Translations under genes and position numbers: made by a program | The notes under the pieces: model-generated | What the model was told of the DNA's origin: nothing | The model's input: the letters and a program-made list of their open reading frames with translations, nothing else | Databases searched by the model: none | Shown: one piece after another, positions 1 to 9,760 of the stretch | How positions within the stretch are numbered: the first letter of the stretch is position 1 | Layout: every line of letters begins with the position of its first letter | Source of the DNA: Mastigias papua | Taxonomy: Eukaryota > Cnidaria > Scyphozoa > Rhizostomeae > Mastigiidae | Length of the DNA: 64,000 bases | Assembly: GCA_964019165.1 (NCBI GenBank) | Contig: OZ025273.1 | Coordinates: forward strand, 14,986,714 to 15,050,713 | Direction: 5' to 3'

Positions 1-1365
1 TTTGAGATCAATAGATATTAAACCAGTTAAAAGTCCTTCATCCATACCGCTGTACCAATCATCAGTACATTTCAGTAAACAAGTGGCTGATGAGTGTAAG
101 GCCCTGAATCCAGATTGATCTGAAGTCAGGAACCCACCCCGTTCTAGGTATTGGTACAGCTGGTCGTAGATAAGTTTCTCGAAAAGCCTAGATAAAACAG
201 GTAGCACCGATATTGGTCGATAATTGGACTTTTCTGACTTTTCACCTTCTTTGTAAATCGGGGTAACTCGAGCGATCTTCCAGCTAACAGGAAACGTACT
301 TGTTTCAATAGAAGTATTGAATATTAGCATTAGTATTCTAGAAACATATGGAAAAGCAATCTTTAGAAAATAGCCCGAGATGTTATCGTTACCAAAACTT
401 TTCTTTACTTTAATCTTAGACATTGCATCATGTATATCTCTTTCATTGATTTCCCTGAAATCAAAGATCCTCCCGCCATCATTAACACTAATTTCATTAG
501 AAAGAAGTGGGTTTGAAGTATGAGCAATATCTGCAGCTAACTTTTCTCCAATGGAACAAAAGTACTCGTTCATTTTATTCGAAATACTTTGTTTGTCGAA
601 AATGGTTTGGTTAGATTCTTTCAAGCTGACGATATTCGTAGATTGGGATCGTTTGTTCAGCAACTGATTAAGGATCTGCCAAGAGTCCTTCATATTTCCC
701 TTACTGCTATTGATTTTATCTGAGAAATATTGCTTTTTTAACGCTCTGTTCAAGGCATTTGTTCGATTTCTATATTGCTTATAGGAGTTCATCAAGTGTT
801 GTGATTTATGTTTCACAGCAGACCTTTTGAGTCGATCCCTAGTCCTAATCAGGTTCTTTAAATCAGAATTTATCCAAGGACAGTATTTTTCTGAAACACG
901 AATTTGGCGAAGTGGTGCGTGTTTTTCAATCACCCGAGAAAATTCATTTGAAAACTGTTGCACAAGCAGATTTGCATCACCAGAGAACTCCAAAGCTTGC
1001 ACCCAATCAATAGAAGCAACATCTCTCAAAAATGCTTCCTCAGAAAACTTTTTCATATTTCGTGTTTTTATGGACTTATGGTTCTTGCTGATGGACCCAT
1101 TTAACTTCCTAATACAATACACCATGTAATGGTCACTAAGTGCAAGCTTTAGAATCCCCGATTTAAAGATATTAATAGGGCAAGTCGTGGCAATATGGTC
1201 TATTAGCGTTGCTGTTTCACAGGTAACCCTAGTTGGCTCCTCTATAAGTTGAGTAAGGCCCAGCAGGTTATAGATTCTGCGGAGATGCATTGTATTCATG
1301 TCATTTGATAGGTCAACAGTTTTCTTCGCAAAATTGCAGTTTGTGTCGCCAAGTAAAATAATTTC
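1..1365 (-). CDS. LINE ORF2 fragment (L2/CR1-like, endonuclease C-terminus plus start of reverse transcriptase)
   Basis: The minus-strand frame is open for 455 codons from about 1365 to the window edge, with no stop; a TAA lies just upstream at 1366-1368. The conceptual protein starts inside an apurinic-type endonuclease (ILLGDTNCNF, then LIDHIATTCP and the SDH motif near 1119-1140). A basic linker follows, then the reverse-transcriptase fingers (WKIARVTPIYKEGEKS, NYRPISVLPVLSR, and IDLK at the edge). This is the usual order in L2/CR1-type non-LTR retrotransposons. It copies itself by target-primed reverse transcription. The ORF1 region and N-terminal endonuclease are missing, as in a 5'-truncated copy, and the catalytic YADD part would lie outside the window. 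There are no frameshifts in the visible 1.36 kb, so this copy is younger than the other LINEs here. Clade assignment is by motif only. Confidence 0.85.
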
Positions 1366-1368
1366 TTA

Positions 1369-2019
1369 CAGGAAATGTACTTTAGTACGCCTGTTAGCAC
1401 CTTCTATATACCTGAAACTTCAATCTGTTCACTCGAGCCCCCCACCTATATTGTTGCTCTGTCACTGGTTCTTTATAGCCATGTTATCAGTAATGAGTAA
1501 AGTGGGAAGATATTATGACTCTCCAGCAGGGATCTGAGAAGGGAGCTCAAGGGGGGCTCAGGGCCTGTTGTAAAACTGAAGAGAATTTTTAGGGGGCTAG
1601 GTCCCCTTCAAAATGAGCGCATTCAAGTTAGGTGAATTTACATTTGAACACCTTGGGGTAAAAGTGGGTTGAGAGTCTGGGTGTGGTCACTAATATAGCC
1701 TGCAGTACAGCCCCCCTTGTCGAAGTTTAGGAATGGAACCGTTATTCATTTCGGAATGAGCTCTGCGCTGATATTCTTGTTGCAGGCTAAATATAACATA
1801 TTTGATTGGTTATGGACGATAATATTTCTATATGGGCTCGCTGGTGAGGAAGAATAAACATGTGAGAGGTAATTACTGTTGTTAATTGAAGCATAAATTT
1901 GGAAAAAAGTAAGATAAGTACGAGCACGAGGGATACAATCAAATCCACCTGTCCAGTCTTACGTTATTGAGGTTTTCTTACTGACACGTGATAGTTTACT
2001 GTTTTTTAGTTCTCAGAAT
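1369..2019. other. No gene seen
   Basis: Short frames only, with no recognisable domain. The stretch has several G-rich or C-rich runs (around 1540-1560 and 1705-1715) but no inverted or direct repeat that I can pair inside the window. It separates the LINE from the PHD-finger exon. Confidence 0.6.
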
Positions 2020-2576
2020 TTACAATGAACTGGAAAGCTTCCTACGTTTTTTGAGGTTTGGTATGGAATCGTGGGCTATCTTCCTGCAACTCTTACATTT
2101 CCAATGTCGATTAGCAAAATCCCCCTTTTCACATTTTCCATGGTACCATCGTTTGCACATGGAACATTCAACTGACACATCGTCCAATTCTGGAATGTTG
2201 CAGTGACAGTATATGTTTACTGGTATTTCGAAAAGTACCTTCGCTTTCGCTGCCTGTGAGCCTTTAAAATCTACCATGTTGAAAGATCCACATTCAAGGC
2301 ATTGAACTAAGTTCCTCTTCAAACTTTGATAATCAAAGCGGACTGTAGAGGGGTCTAAACCTCGACCCAGGCAAACAGCATGGAAGACAGATGCAATGCC
2401 AGTTAGACTTTCTTTGTGGACCTGATCCACTCTGACTACATCAATAAGAAATGAATTTTTACATTTCTTGTTTAAAATCGCGCTGTATTTCTCCAAGGAC
2501 ATGTCGTATCTTACTTCCTGCTCCCTTTCATGTATATACGATCTAACAGCACTGCCATATAGTGTTACATGCCCCT
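2020..2576 (-). CDS. PHD-finger protein, 3'-terminal exon (possible Ulp1-like protease/PHD family)
   Basis: On the minus strand a pyrimidine-rich acceptor ending CTCGCCAG (AG at 2578-2577) opens a frame in phase 1 that runs to a stop at 2020. Counted from the Met at 2502 it has 160 residues. Residues about 98-139 form a C4HC3 PHD finger (YCHC, VECSMC, WYHGKC, WKCKSC), a fold that usually reads histone tails. The C-terminus ends in a basic cluster (KKRRK) that could act as a nuclear signal. The part before the PHD (about residues 18-72, with AVCLGRGLDPSTVRFDYQSL) resembles the C-terminal half of Ulp1/SENP-like cysteine proteases fused to PHD fingers in repetitive metazoan families, but the expected DCG-type catalytic Cys is not there. 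No matching upstream exon is certain; the acidic frame at 2781-3017 is a candidate. Could be a host gene or a transposon relic. Confidence 0.5.
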
Positions 2577-2884
2577 CTGGCGAGAAAAGGTTTGATAGAG
2601 TACCTCATGTACTGCTTGTGGACGTACTACGTTTCAGAGGGATTATCTGTACAAAACGCGCAGACCTACACTTATATTTTTGCAGCATTGATACTTTCTG
2701 CAAGCCTCCCAACGACCTGTTGAACTTCTTAATTATTGTCATTGCTTCATCACATATTCAGTGTGATAGAGGATTCCTACTTAAGATCTGATGTTTTCGC
2801 CTTGCGTTAGATTGAATTCCTGCAGCCAGATAACATTCCCTTCTGCTCCCAAGCTCTTCTCCACCATCATTCCACTGTCTACAG

Positions 2885-3143
2885 CTTCGATTTCTGAGCA
2901 TGGCCTTTGCTCTGCATTCATACAATGAGTACCTCGTAGTAAATATGTCAATTCTCCATGATCATGGACAGATGTACGACGTAGTTCATCTTCATCATCT
3001 TCATCTTTTGTGTCCACCTATAGTATAGAAGGAAAGGGAATGAGTGGATGGAGTTGAAGTATGCAAATAAGGACATTCGAAAGAATAGCCGGTGAGAACA
3101 GTACACCCTAGCTTTTCCCAGCATTATAGGAGCAAACGTGTGT
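2885..3143. repeat. Left copy of a 259-bp direct duplication
   Basis: Matches 8935-9193 without length change, with roughly a dozen substitutions by eye. The minus strand of both copies reads through an acidic peptide (DTKDEDDEDELRRTS, then HGELTYLLRGTHCMNAE) that is conserved between them, so the unit may contain an old exon. The retrotransposon at 3229-8889 now lies between the two copies. Confidence 0.85.
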
Positions 3144-3223
3144 TTTGTATTTTCTCCTCATACCACCCTTCTGCATGTGAAGAAATTGCTTGTGTAACTT
3201 AGTACAATTCTATTTTACCTTTT

Positions 3224-3228
3224 CCTCC
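3224..3228. repeat. Target-site duplication CCTCC (left) of the BEL/Pao element
   Basis: CCTCC directly before the 5' LTR is repeated directly after the 3' LTR at 8890-8894. Five-base duplications are usual for BEL/Pao integrases, and this pair fixes the element boundaries. Confidence 0.9.
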
Positions 3229-3498
3229 TGTCAAGGCGCTGGCATCGCTTGGCGCAGCAGAACAGCATGATTAGCGCGCGCTTGCTGTGCAAGGCTGGTT
3301 TATGTTAGGAAAATATATTAGTTTGACAGTTCATACGGTTGTTTTTTACTGTTTGCACGTTCTCATATGTATCAGTTATAGTTGTAGAGATCGAGTGACA
3401 GTGATAAATCTTACAGTTCAAGCAACAATTCTGTTTTCTTTGCCTACGCCTTCATTAAATTTTAGATAGGGGTATCGGTAGCGGTACCGGTCCCAACA
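3229..3498 (+). repeat. 5' LTR of BEL/Pao element
   Basis: 270 bp, begins TGTCAAGGCG and ends GTCCCAACA. Identical by eye to 8620-8889. It should contain the promoter and polyadenylation signals of the element; I see no clear TATA box. The short open frame inside both LTR copies is a by-product of their identity. Confidence 0.95.
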
Positions 3499-3502
3499 CA
3501 AT

Positions 3503-3518
3503 TGGAGGCACCACCCAG
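3503..3518 (+). promoter_or_regulatory. Candidate primer-binding site
   Basis: TGGAGGCACCACC begins four bases after the 5' LTR. The leading TGG is what the CCA end of a tRNA primer would pair with. I could not match it to a particular tRNA from memory, so the primer is unassigned. Confidence 0.5.
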
Positions 3519-3523
3519 ATAGA

Positions 3524-3836
3524 ATGATGGCGAGGGAAAATGAATCAGAAATGTCGAAGGAACTTGCTGTTGGTATCGGAATGGAATTGAAAAAGCTACG
3601 GAAGGTGCGAGGGGCGCACAGAGCATACGTTACACGGACATTGCCGGCAGCTAGAGAGAGCGTTAAAAAGTTTCGGATAGATGGCAATAAAAGGGACTTG
3701 TTGAAATACAAGGAAATTTTAATGGATAAAAAGGACATGCATCGGAGTCTAGACGAGAAGATTTTGGACATTATGGGTGAAGAATGCGATGGGGAAGCAT
3801 GCATTCAAGAGGTTGAAGAATCGGAATCAATTTTAA
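3524..3836 (+). pseudogene. BEL/Pao gag, N-terminal part up to a deletion
   Basis: The frame opens with ATG at 3524 and gives a charged, helical, coiled-coil-like region ending near EEVEESESIL. In BEL/Pao Gag this N-terminal segment is normally followed by roughly 100 or more residues of capsid core before the conserved ARS-ISGF-NY-LL block. Here that core is missing: the next conserved residues (ARSVISGFQITASNY) appear at once, in another frame, from about 3850. I infer an internal deletion that also shifts the frame. Gag builds the particle in which reverse transcription occurs, so this copy cannot assemble particles by itself. Confidence 0.7.
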
Positions 3837-6515
3837 TGGCTATCCTTGGTAGAACCAGCCAGGTCGGTTATTTCTGGGTTCCAGATCACAGCATCAAACT
3901 ACCGAGCAGCAGTAGAGCTATTACAACAGCGCTATGCAAAACCCACCTTGATCAAACGAGCACACATGAATGCAATGATGAATATCAAGGACGTATATGA
4001 TGAAAGACAGATAGATAAGATGCGAGCTCTGCACGACAAGGTAGAAACACATTACAGAGGGTTGAAAGCAATGGAAGTAGATGAGGAGACATACGCCAGC
4101 ATTGTTGTGCCTGTTCTACTAGAAAAGATCCCTCAAGGTGTTCGATGGAACATGATCCGTGCGGCAGATACAGATCATTTGGAATGGAACGTGGGGAAAT
4201 TTCTGGAACATCTGAAGAAAGAAGTGCAAGTTCGAGAAATACAGGTTCCAATTTTCGGACCAGGAAATACCGAGAGAAGACATCAGCCCTCAAGGCGATT
4301 TCCAGACAAACTGAGTGATGGAATAGCAACAGCCTTGCACACATTTCGAGAAGACAGATTCAGAAAACGGTGTGCCTTTTGCCAGCAAGAACATGAAAAA
4401 GAACATTGTGACCAGGTATCAAATGTAAATGCCCGTAAAAATATTGTTAGAAAGTATGGACGTTGTTTCATCTGTATCAGAAAAGGCCACAAAGCTGTAG
4501 AATGTAGATCAAGATTATTTTGCAAAGTATGTAACGGTAGACATCATGTAGCTTTGTGTGAGAGGAATAGGGACTCGCAATCTAGCAAAAGCATGCACCC
4601 TGCCAATCCCACTGCTCCCCCTATCGTAGGATCCATTCTAGGTAGCGCGAATGTAACATCTTGCACCAGCAGCTTAGGCCCAACTAGTTCCGCCGCGTTG
4701 CAAACCGCGCAAGCAGTTGTGAATGGGAGTAATGAGAATACCGTGCGTGTGTTATTTGACAGTGGGAGCCGGAAAACATTTGTTACAAGAGACGTAGTGG
4801 AGAAGGCGAAATTAGGAATCGTGAGGAAGGAAACTTTGGGAATAAAAACATTCGGAAGTGAGGAAATCGACAGAAAAGTGAGAAATGTGGTAGAATTGGA
4901 TTTGAGAGCTATGAACGGAGGGAGGCGAGTTAAAATAGAAGCATACGTTGTGGAAAAGATATCTGATGTTGCCAATTGCCATGTAGAACATGTGCAGATG
5001 TTATTTCCACATTTAACCAGTATTGAATTTTCAGATGTTTCTGATGAGGATTGTTTAAGAGTTGATGTTTTAGTTGGAGCGGATTACCTGTGGGATATTC
5101 AAGGCCAAGAGACAATAAGAGGGAAAAAGAACGAGCCAGTGGCGGTAAGGACGGAATTGGGTTGGGTGCTATCAGGACCTTTGAGAGGTAAGTCAATCAT
5201 TCAGTTCTTAAATAGCATTAATGTAGCCTTTGTTGAAACCAGCCTGGAAAGCAAGGTGGAAAAATCTTGGGACCTAGATACGGTAGGTATTAGAGAGGAT
5301 AGAAGTATTTATTCTGAAGTAATTGATGATATTACATACGATGGAGAGAGGTACTCGGTAAGTTTGCCATGGAAAATTGGGCATAAGCAGTTATCGTCAA
5401 ATTTTAACACCACATTTGCTAGACTTAAGTCGCAAATAAGGAAACTTAAGGAAACACCAGCATTGTTAGATGAATGTTCAGATATAATACAAGACCAGGA
5501 GGAAAAGGGTATCATAGAGAAGGTAACTGAATTAGAACAAGGAGAAACAATTTATTACATGCCTAGCCAAGTTGTCGTTAGGGAGAACGCAGAAACCACG
5601 AAAGTTCGCATGGTTTTTGATGCTTCATCTAAGGAGGGTAAAAACGGTACGTCATTGAATGAATGCTTGCATGTAGGCCCTAATTTGACTCCACTTTTGT
5701 TTGACATTTTGATTCGGTTTAGAGGAAATAACATTGCGTTGGTTGGCGATATAGAGAAGGCATTTTTGAATGTAGGCATACATGAGGCAGACCGAGATTG
5801 CCTTCGGTTTTTGTGGGTGGAAGATGTACACGATAAGGATTTGTCACTTGTGGTATATCGTTTTAAGCGCGTAGTTTTTGGCGTTAGTGCTTCGCCCTTT
5901 TTATTAAATGCGGTCATTAGGAACCACGTGACCAAATTTCAGGATGTTGACCCAGAATTTGTAGCGAAATTAGTCCAACCTTTCTTTGTTGATGATTTGT
6001 GTACGGGAGCAAGAACGGTAGAAGGGACCATTGACTTGTATCAGAAAGCAGATTCTAGAATGCAGGAAGGGGGATTCCGCTTTTGGAAGTGGAAGTCGAA
6101 CAATCGAGAAGTAAGAGAATATCTATCACACCATGAGAGCGCCCAAACAAAGGAAAGCAGCGAGAGTGAGGAAACTTATGCGAAGGAAACGTTGAACAAT
6201 ACTGAAGGATTAGGGAAACATGGTGAGACGAAAGTATTGGGGCTACCATGGAAATTGGAGTCTGATGAACTAGAAATTAACCTGAACATAGGTAAAGTAA
6301 GTGAGGTAGATGATCGGGTCACTAAAAGGACAGTATTAAGCTCACTGGCTAAAGTATTTGATCCCTTAGGGCTAGTAAGTCCTGTTGTTGCTAAGGCTAA
6401 GTCATTTTTTCAGAAATTGTGCGCCAAGAAAATAAGTTGGGATGAGGACTTGTCTTTAAGCCTAAAAGAGGAATGGAAGAAATGGGAGAAGGATTGTGTG
6501 ATACTAAGGTCATTT
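3837..6515 (+). pseudogene. BEL/Pao gag C-terminus, protease and reverse transcriptase
   Basis: A long open frame runs from about 3846. In order: the end of the capsid region (ELLQQRYAKPT); three zinc knuckles (CAFCQQEHEKEHC, CFICIRKGHKAVEC, CKVCNGRHHVALC) at 4372-4560; an aspartic protease with LFDSGS (about 4754) and DVLVGADYLWD (about 5070-5100); and the reverse transcriptase with VRMVFDASS, LVGDIEKAFLNV, FGVSASPFLLN and the catalytic FVDDL at about 5987-6000, with the two Asp intact. Protease matures the polyprotein and RT copies the RNA into DNA. The frame leaves the conserved path near 6500-6520, where the RNase H coding continues in another frame, so a small indel truncates the protein before RNase H. 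Confidence 0.85.
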
Positions 6516-7115
6516 CGGTACCCCGTTGTATTCACCCATACACCGAGGAAGCGGCGATTTACTCTTTACAGGGTTTCGGAGACGCGAGCTCCATGGCATA
6601 TTGCGCAGTTATATATCTTTTGTGCGAAAGTGTTAATGGTAATTGTTCAAGGATAGTTTGCTCGAAGACGCGCATTACACCTCTTAAGAGTCTTTCAATT
6701 CCACGATTGGAATTAATGTCTGCGAGAATTTTGGTTAATCTGATGGACAGTGTTAAAAATGCCTTAAGCGATCAAATAGAAATATCAACTTGCAAGTACT
6801 GGCTGGACAGCAAAACTGCATTGTTTTGGTTGAATAACGCTGGGGAATGGAAGCAATTTGTTAGGCATAGGGTAAATGAAATTTTGGGGAAAAGTGATAA
6901 GGATTCTTGGAGTCATTGCCCTGGGAAAGATAATCCAGCAGACATAGGTAGTAGAGGTATGGTAGCTGGGAAACTGAAGCGTAATAGAATGTGGTGGGAA
7001 GGACCTGAATGGCTAACGAAGGGCAAGGAGTTTTGGCCCAGAAATACGTGTATTGAAAGAACGGAAGAGGTAGAAGTAGAAGCAAAAGAAGGACTTAACT
7101 GTACTAATGGGAGTA
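6500..7115 (+). pseudogene. BEL/Pao RNase H domain and linker
   Basis: The second frame (open 6473-7165) gives the BEL/Pao connection and RNase H: SVPRC, then GFGDASSMAYCAVIYL with the first acidic residue, SIPRLELMSARIL with the second, WLDSKTALFWL with the third, and HCPGKDNPADIGSRG. The acidic residues of the active site appear present. RNase H removes the RNA strand during reverse transcription. The domain is cut off from RT upstream and from integrase downstream (near 7100-7130) by small indels, so it could be made only as a separate fragment. Confidence 0.8.
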
Positions 7116-8665
7116 GAAGACAAGAAGTGTTTGGTAGGTTCAGTAATAGATATAGACAGGTTTAGTGATATGGATAAATTGTTACGGGTTACTGCAATGG
7201 TCTTGAGATTTATAGGAAATACTAGAGCCAAAGTGGAAGGTAAGGAAAGCAACACTAAGGAAATATCAGCAGGAGAAATGGAAAGGTCGGAAAGATTATG
7301 GGTCATTGATGCCCAGTCTACCCTGAGTGATAAGAAAGACAAGTGTTTATTTAAGAACTTGGGAGTGTATGAGGAAAGTGGAATTCTAAAGTGTAAGGGG
7401 AGAATGGAGAATTCAGATCTGGAACCTGGCACTAAAACACCGATATTGATTCCTATGAACCACGCATTCGCTATACTCATAGTTCTTAAATGCCATAAGG
7501 AAGTAAATCACCTTAAGACGAGGTCGAAATTGGCGGAAATAAGGACAAAATATTGGATTCCGAAAGGCAGGGTATTAGTGAAAAGGGTTTTAGGTAAATG
7601 CGTAACCTGTAAACGCTTGGAAGGAAAAGCATATGGTGAGCCTAAGACTTCTGCGTTGCCAAGTTTTCGAGTACAACAGGCAGAGCCCTTCCGTAATACT
7701 GGGGTGGACTTTGCAGGTCCCCTCTATGTAAAAGATAAGAGCGGAAACATGGTCAAAATGTATGTAGCCTTGTTTTCATGCTGCGTAACGCGTGCAGTCA
7801 GTTTAGACATAGTCCAAGATTTATCCACGGAGTCATTTCTACGATAGTAGACCCAGCTCTTGTAAACGTCTTGCAAAGTGAAAGAATAAATTGGAAATTT
7901 AATTTAGAAAGAACACCCTGGTGGGGTGGGTTCTTTGAACGTATGGTGGGAACAGTGAAACGTTGTTTGCGAAAGGTTATAGGGAAAGCGAAACTTATTG
8001 AAGATGAATTGCGAACAATACTCCTTGAAATAGAAAACACTATCAATTCTAGACCTTTAACTTACATATACGAAGAACTCGATTCAGAGGCTTTAACACC
8101 TTCTCACTTAATGCATGGTAGGAGATTGTTGGCATTGCCAGAAGATAATACACCATCTAACGAAACAGAAAATTTATTTTCAAAAAGGTACAGGTATTTA
8201 GTGAACAAGCTGGAACACTTTTGGAACCGATGGCGGAAGGAGTACCTGGTGAATTTGAGGGAACATCATAAGATACAAGGCAAGGGGTCAGTTGAGGTAA
8301 GTATAGGAGATGTTGTATTAGTGCATGATGAAAATGTAAAAAGATCGCTATGGAAGATTGGAAGAATTGAAACAATAATAATGGGTAAAGATGGAGAAAA
8401 GAGAGGAGCAAGGGTACGTATAATATCAAGAGGTAAGCCGGAATTCATTTCTAGACCATTACAGAAATTGTATCCTATCGAAATGAAACAAGAAGAGAGA
8501 CATGAAAGGAAAGATGAGGAACGAATGAATGTAAAGGAGAGGACTCGCAGAGCAGCGGCACGCGACGCAGAATGGCGCACGCGCATGATTCTTGACTCCA
8601 GGGAGTCAAGAAGGGGTGGTGTCAAGGCGCTGGCATCGCTTGGCGCAGCAGAACAGCATGATTAG
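7115..8665 (+). pseudogene. BEL/Pao integrase lacking the second catalytic-Asp block
   Basis: The frame from about 7120 gives VIDIDRFSDMDKLLRVTAMV, then the HHCC zinc-binding region (CHKEVNHLKTRSKL ... CVTCKR) and the first catalytic Asp in GVDFAGPL (about 7702-7725), then CCVTRAVSLDIVQDLSTESF at about 7780-7842. The conserved block that normally follows, with the SDNG second Asp, is absent. At about 7847 the sequence jumps to the next frame and resumes at VLQSERINWKFN and PWWGGFFERMVGTVKR, which carries the final Glu. So D2 of the DDE triad has been deleted and integrase cannot be active. A basic C-terminal tail ends at 8665, close to the polypurine tract. Confidence 0.82.
8608..8619 (+). 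promoter_or_regulatory. Polypurine tract
   Basis: AAGAAGGGGTGG lies immediately 5' of the 3' LTR, where plus-strand DNA synthesis of an LTR element is primed. Only one pyrimidine interrupts it. Confidence 0.7.
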
Positions 8666-8889
8666 CGCGCGCTTGCTGTGCAAGGCTGGTTTATGTTAGG
8701 AAAATATATTAGTTTGACAGTTCATACGGTTGTTTTTTACTGTTTGCACGTTCTCATATGTATCAGTTATAGTTGTAGAGATCGAGTGACAGTGATAAAT
8801 CTTACAGTTCAAGCAACAATTCTGTTTTCTTTGCCTACGCCTTCATTAAATTTTAGATAGGGGTATCGGTAGCGGTACCGGTCCCAACA
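8620..8889 (+). repeat. 3' LTR of BEL/Pao element
   Basis: 270 bp, same length as and by eye identical to 3229-3498. It is followed by the CCTCC target duplication at 8890-8894. No substitutions between LTRs implies insertion recent on the scale of the neutral mutation rate. Confidence 0.95.
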
Positions 8890-8934
8890 CCTCCAACATG
8901 CCGCTGCCATCGTTCATCTCTTCTAACATGGTCT

Positions 8935-9193
8935 CTTCGATTTCTGAGCATGGCCTGTGCTCTGCATTCATACAATGAGTACCTCGTAGTAAATATGTCA
9001 ATTCTCCATGATCATGGACAGATGTACGACGCAGTTCATCTTCATCATCTTCATCTTTTGTGTCCACCTGTAGTATAGAAGGAAAGGGAATGAGTGGATG
9101 GAGTTGAAGTATGCAAATAAGGACATTCGAAAGAATAGCGGGTGAGAACAATACATCCCCACTTCTCCCAGCCTTGTTCGAGTAAACGTGTGT
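8935..9193. repeat. Right copy of the 259-bp direct duplication
   Basis: Partner of 2885-3143. It contains the same acidic minus-strand peptide with a few changes (for example CMNAEHRPCSE against CMNAEQRPCSE). Divergence of a few percent contrasts with the identical LTRs between the copies, so the duplication predates the retrotransposon insertion. Confidence 0.85.
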
Positions 9194-9310
9194 ACAGGGA
9201 GAAAGAAATGAGTATATGATGTTAGGATTATGAGTTATGAGAACGCATCATAGTAGCGGATAAGCGATCGACTAACAAACAAAACAGAACTAACAAAGCA
9301 ATATATATAT

Positions 9311-9760
9311 TTTACGGCTGTCAAATGATCATTTGCCTATATTACGGCTGGAGAGATAATTTGCCCATTTTACGGCTGTCAAATGATCATTTGCCTATAT
9401 TACGGCTGGAGAGATAATTTGCCCATTTTACGGCTGTCAAATGATCATTTGCCTATATTACGGCTGGAGAGATAATTTGCCCATTTTACGGCTGTCAAAT
9501 GATCATTTGCCTATATTACGGCTGGAGAGATAATTTGCCCATTTTACGGCTGTCAAATGATCATTTGCCTATATTACGGCTGGAGAAATAATTTGCCCAT
9601 TTTACGGCTGTCAAATGATCATTTGCCTATATTACAGCTGGAGAGGTAATTTGCCCATTTTACGGCTGTCAAATGATCATTTGCCTATATTACGGCAGGA
9701 GAGATAATTTGCCCATTTTACGGCTGTCAAATGATCATTTGCCTATATTACGGCTGGAAA
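9311..9760 (+). repeat. 58-bp tandem repeat, nearly eight copies (dimer of 29-bp half-units)
   Basis: Unit starts fall at 9311, 9369, 9427, 9485, 9543, 9601, 9659 and 9717, exactly 58 bp apart. Each unit holds two related halves, TTTGCCCATTTTACGGCTG and TTTGCCTATATTACGGCTG, separated by different spacers, so the unit is a dimer of a 29-mer. Copies differ at only a few positions. There is no unique spacer between units, so this is a minisatellite. A short (AT)n run precedes it. Confidence 0.95.

Larger units (their letters stand above)
3229..8889 (+). mobile_element. BEL/Pao LTR retrotransposon, internally deleted, complete ends
   Basis: A 5661-bp element with two 270-bp LTRs (TGT...ACA) that look identical, a CCTCC target duplication, a primer-binding-like site after the 5' LTR and a purine tract before the 3' LTR. 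Domain order is Gag with three zinc knuckles, aspartic protease, reverse transcriptase, RNase H, HHCC integrase, as in BEL/Pao. The reading frame switches four times between two frames. Two switches coincide with loss of conserved blocks (Gag core near 3837, integrase near 7847); the other two are small indels (near 6500-6520 and 7100-7130). Identical LTRs mean recent insertion, so this defective copy was most likely moved in trans by an intact relative. Confidence 0.93.

Noticed and set aside
3287..3469. A 60-codon frame repeated identically at 8678-8860
   Set aside because: It lies wholly inside the two LTRs; its identity comes from the LTRs and it has no domain.
3524..8665. Programmed ribosomal frameshifting as the reason for the frame changes in the BEL/Pao gag-pol
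   Set aside because: Two of the changes coincide with missing conserved blocks and the others lie inside or between domains without a slippery site that I recognise; BEL/Pao elements normally use one frame.
9311..9760. CRISPR-like array
   Set aside because: The 58-bp units follow one another without unique spacers, and the context is a eukaryotic genome.
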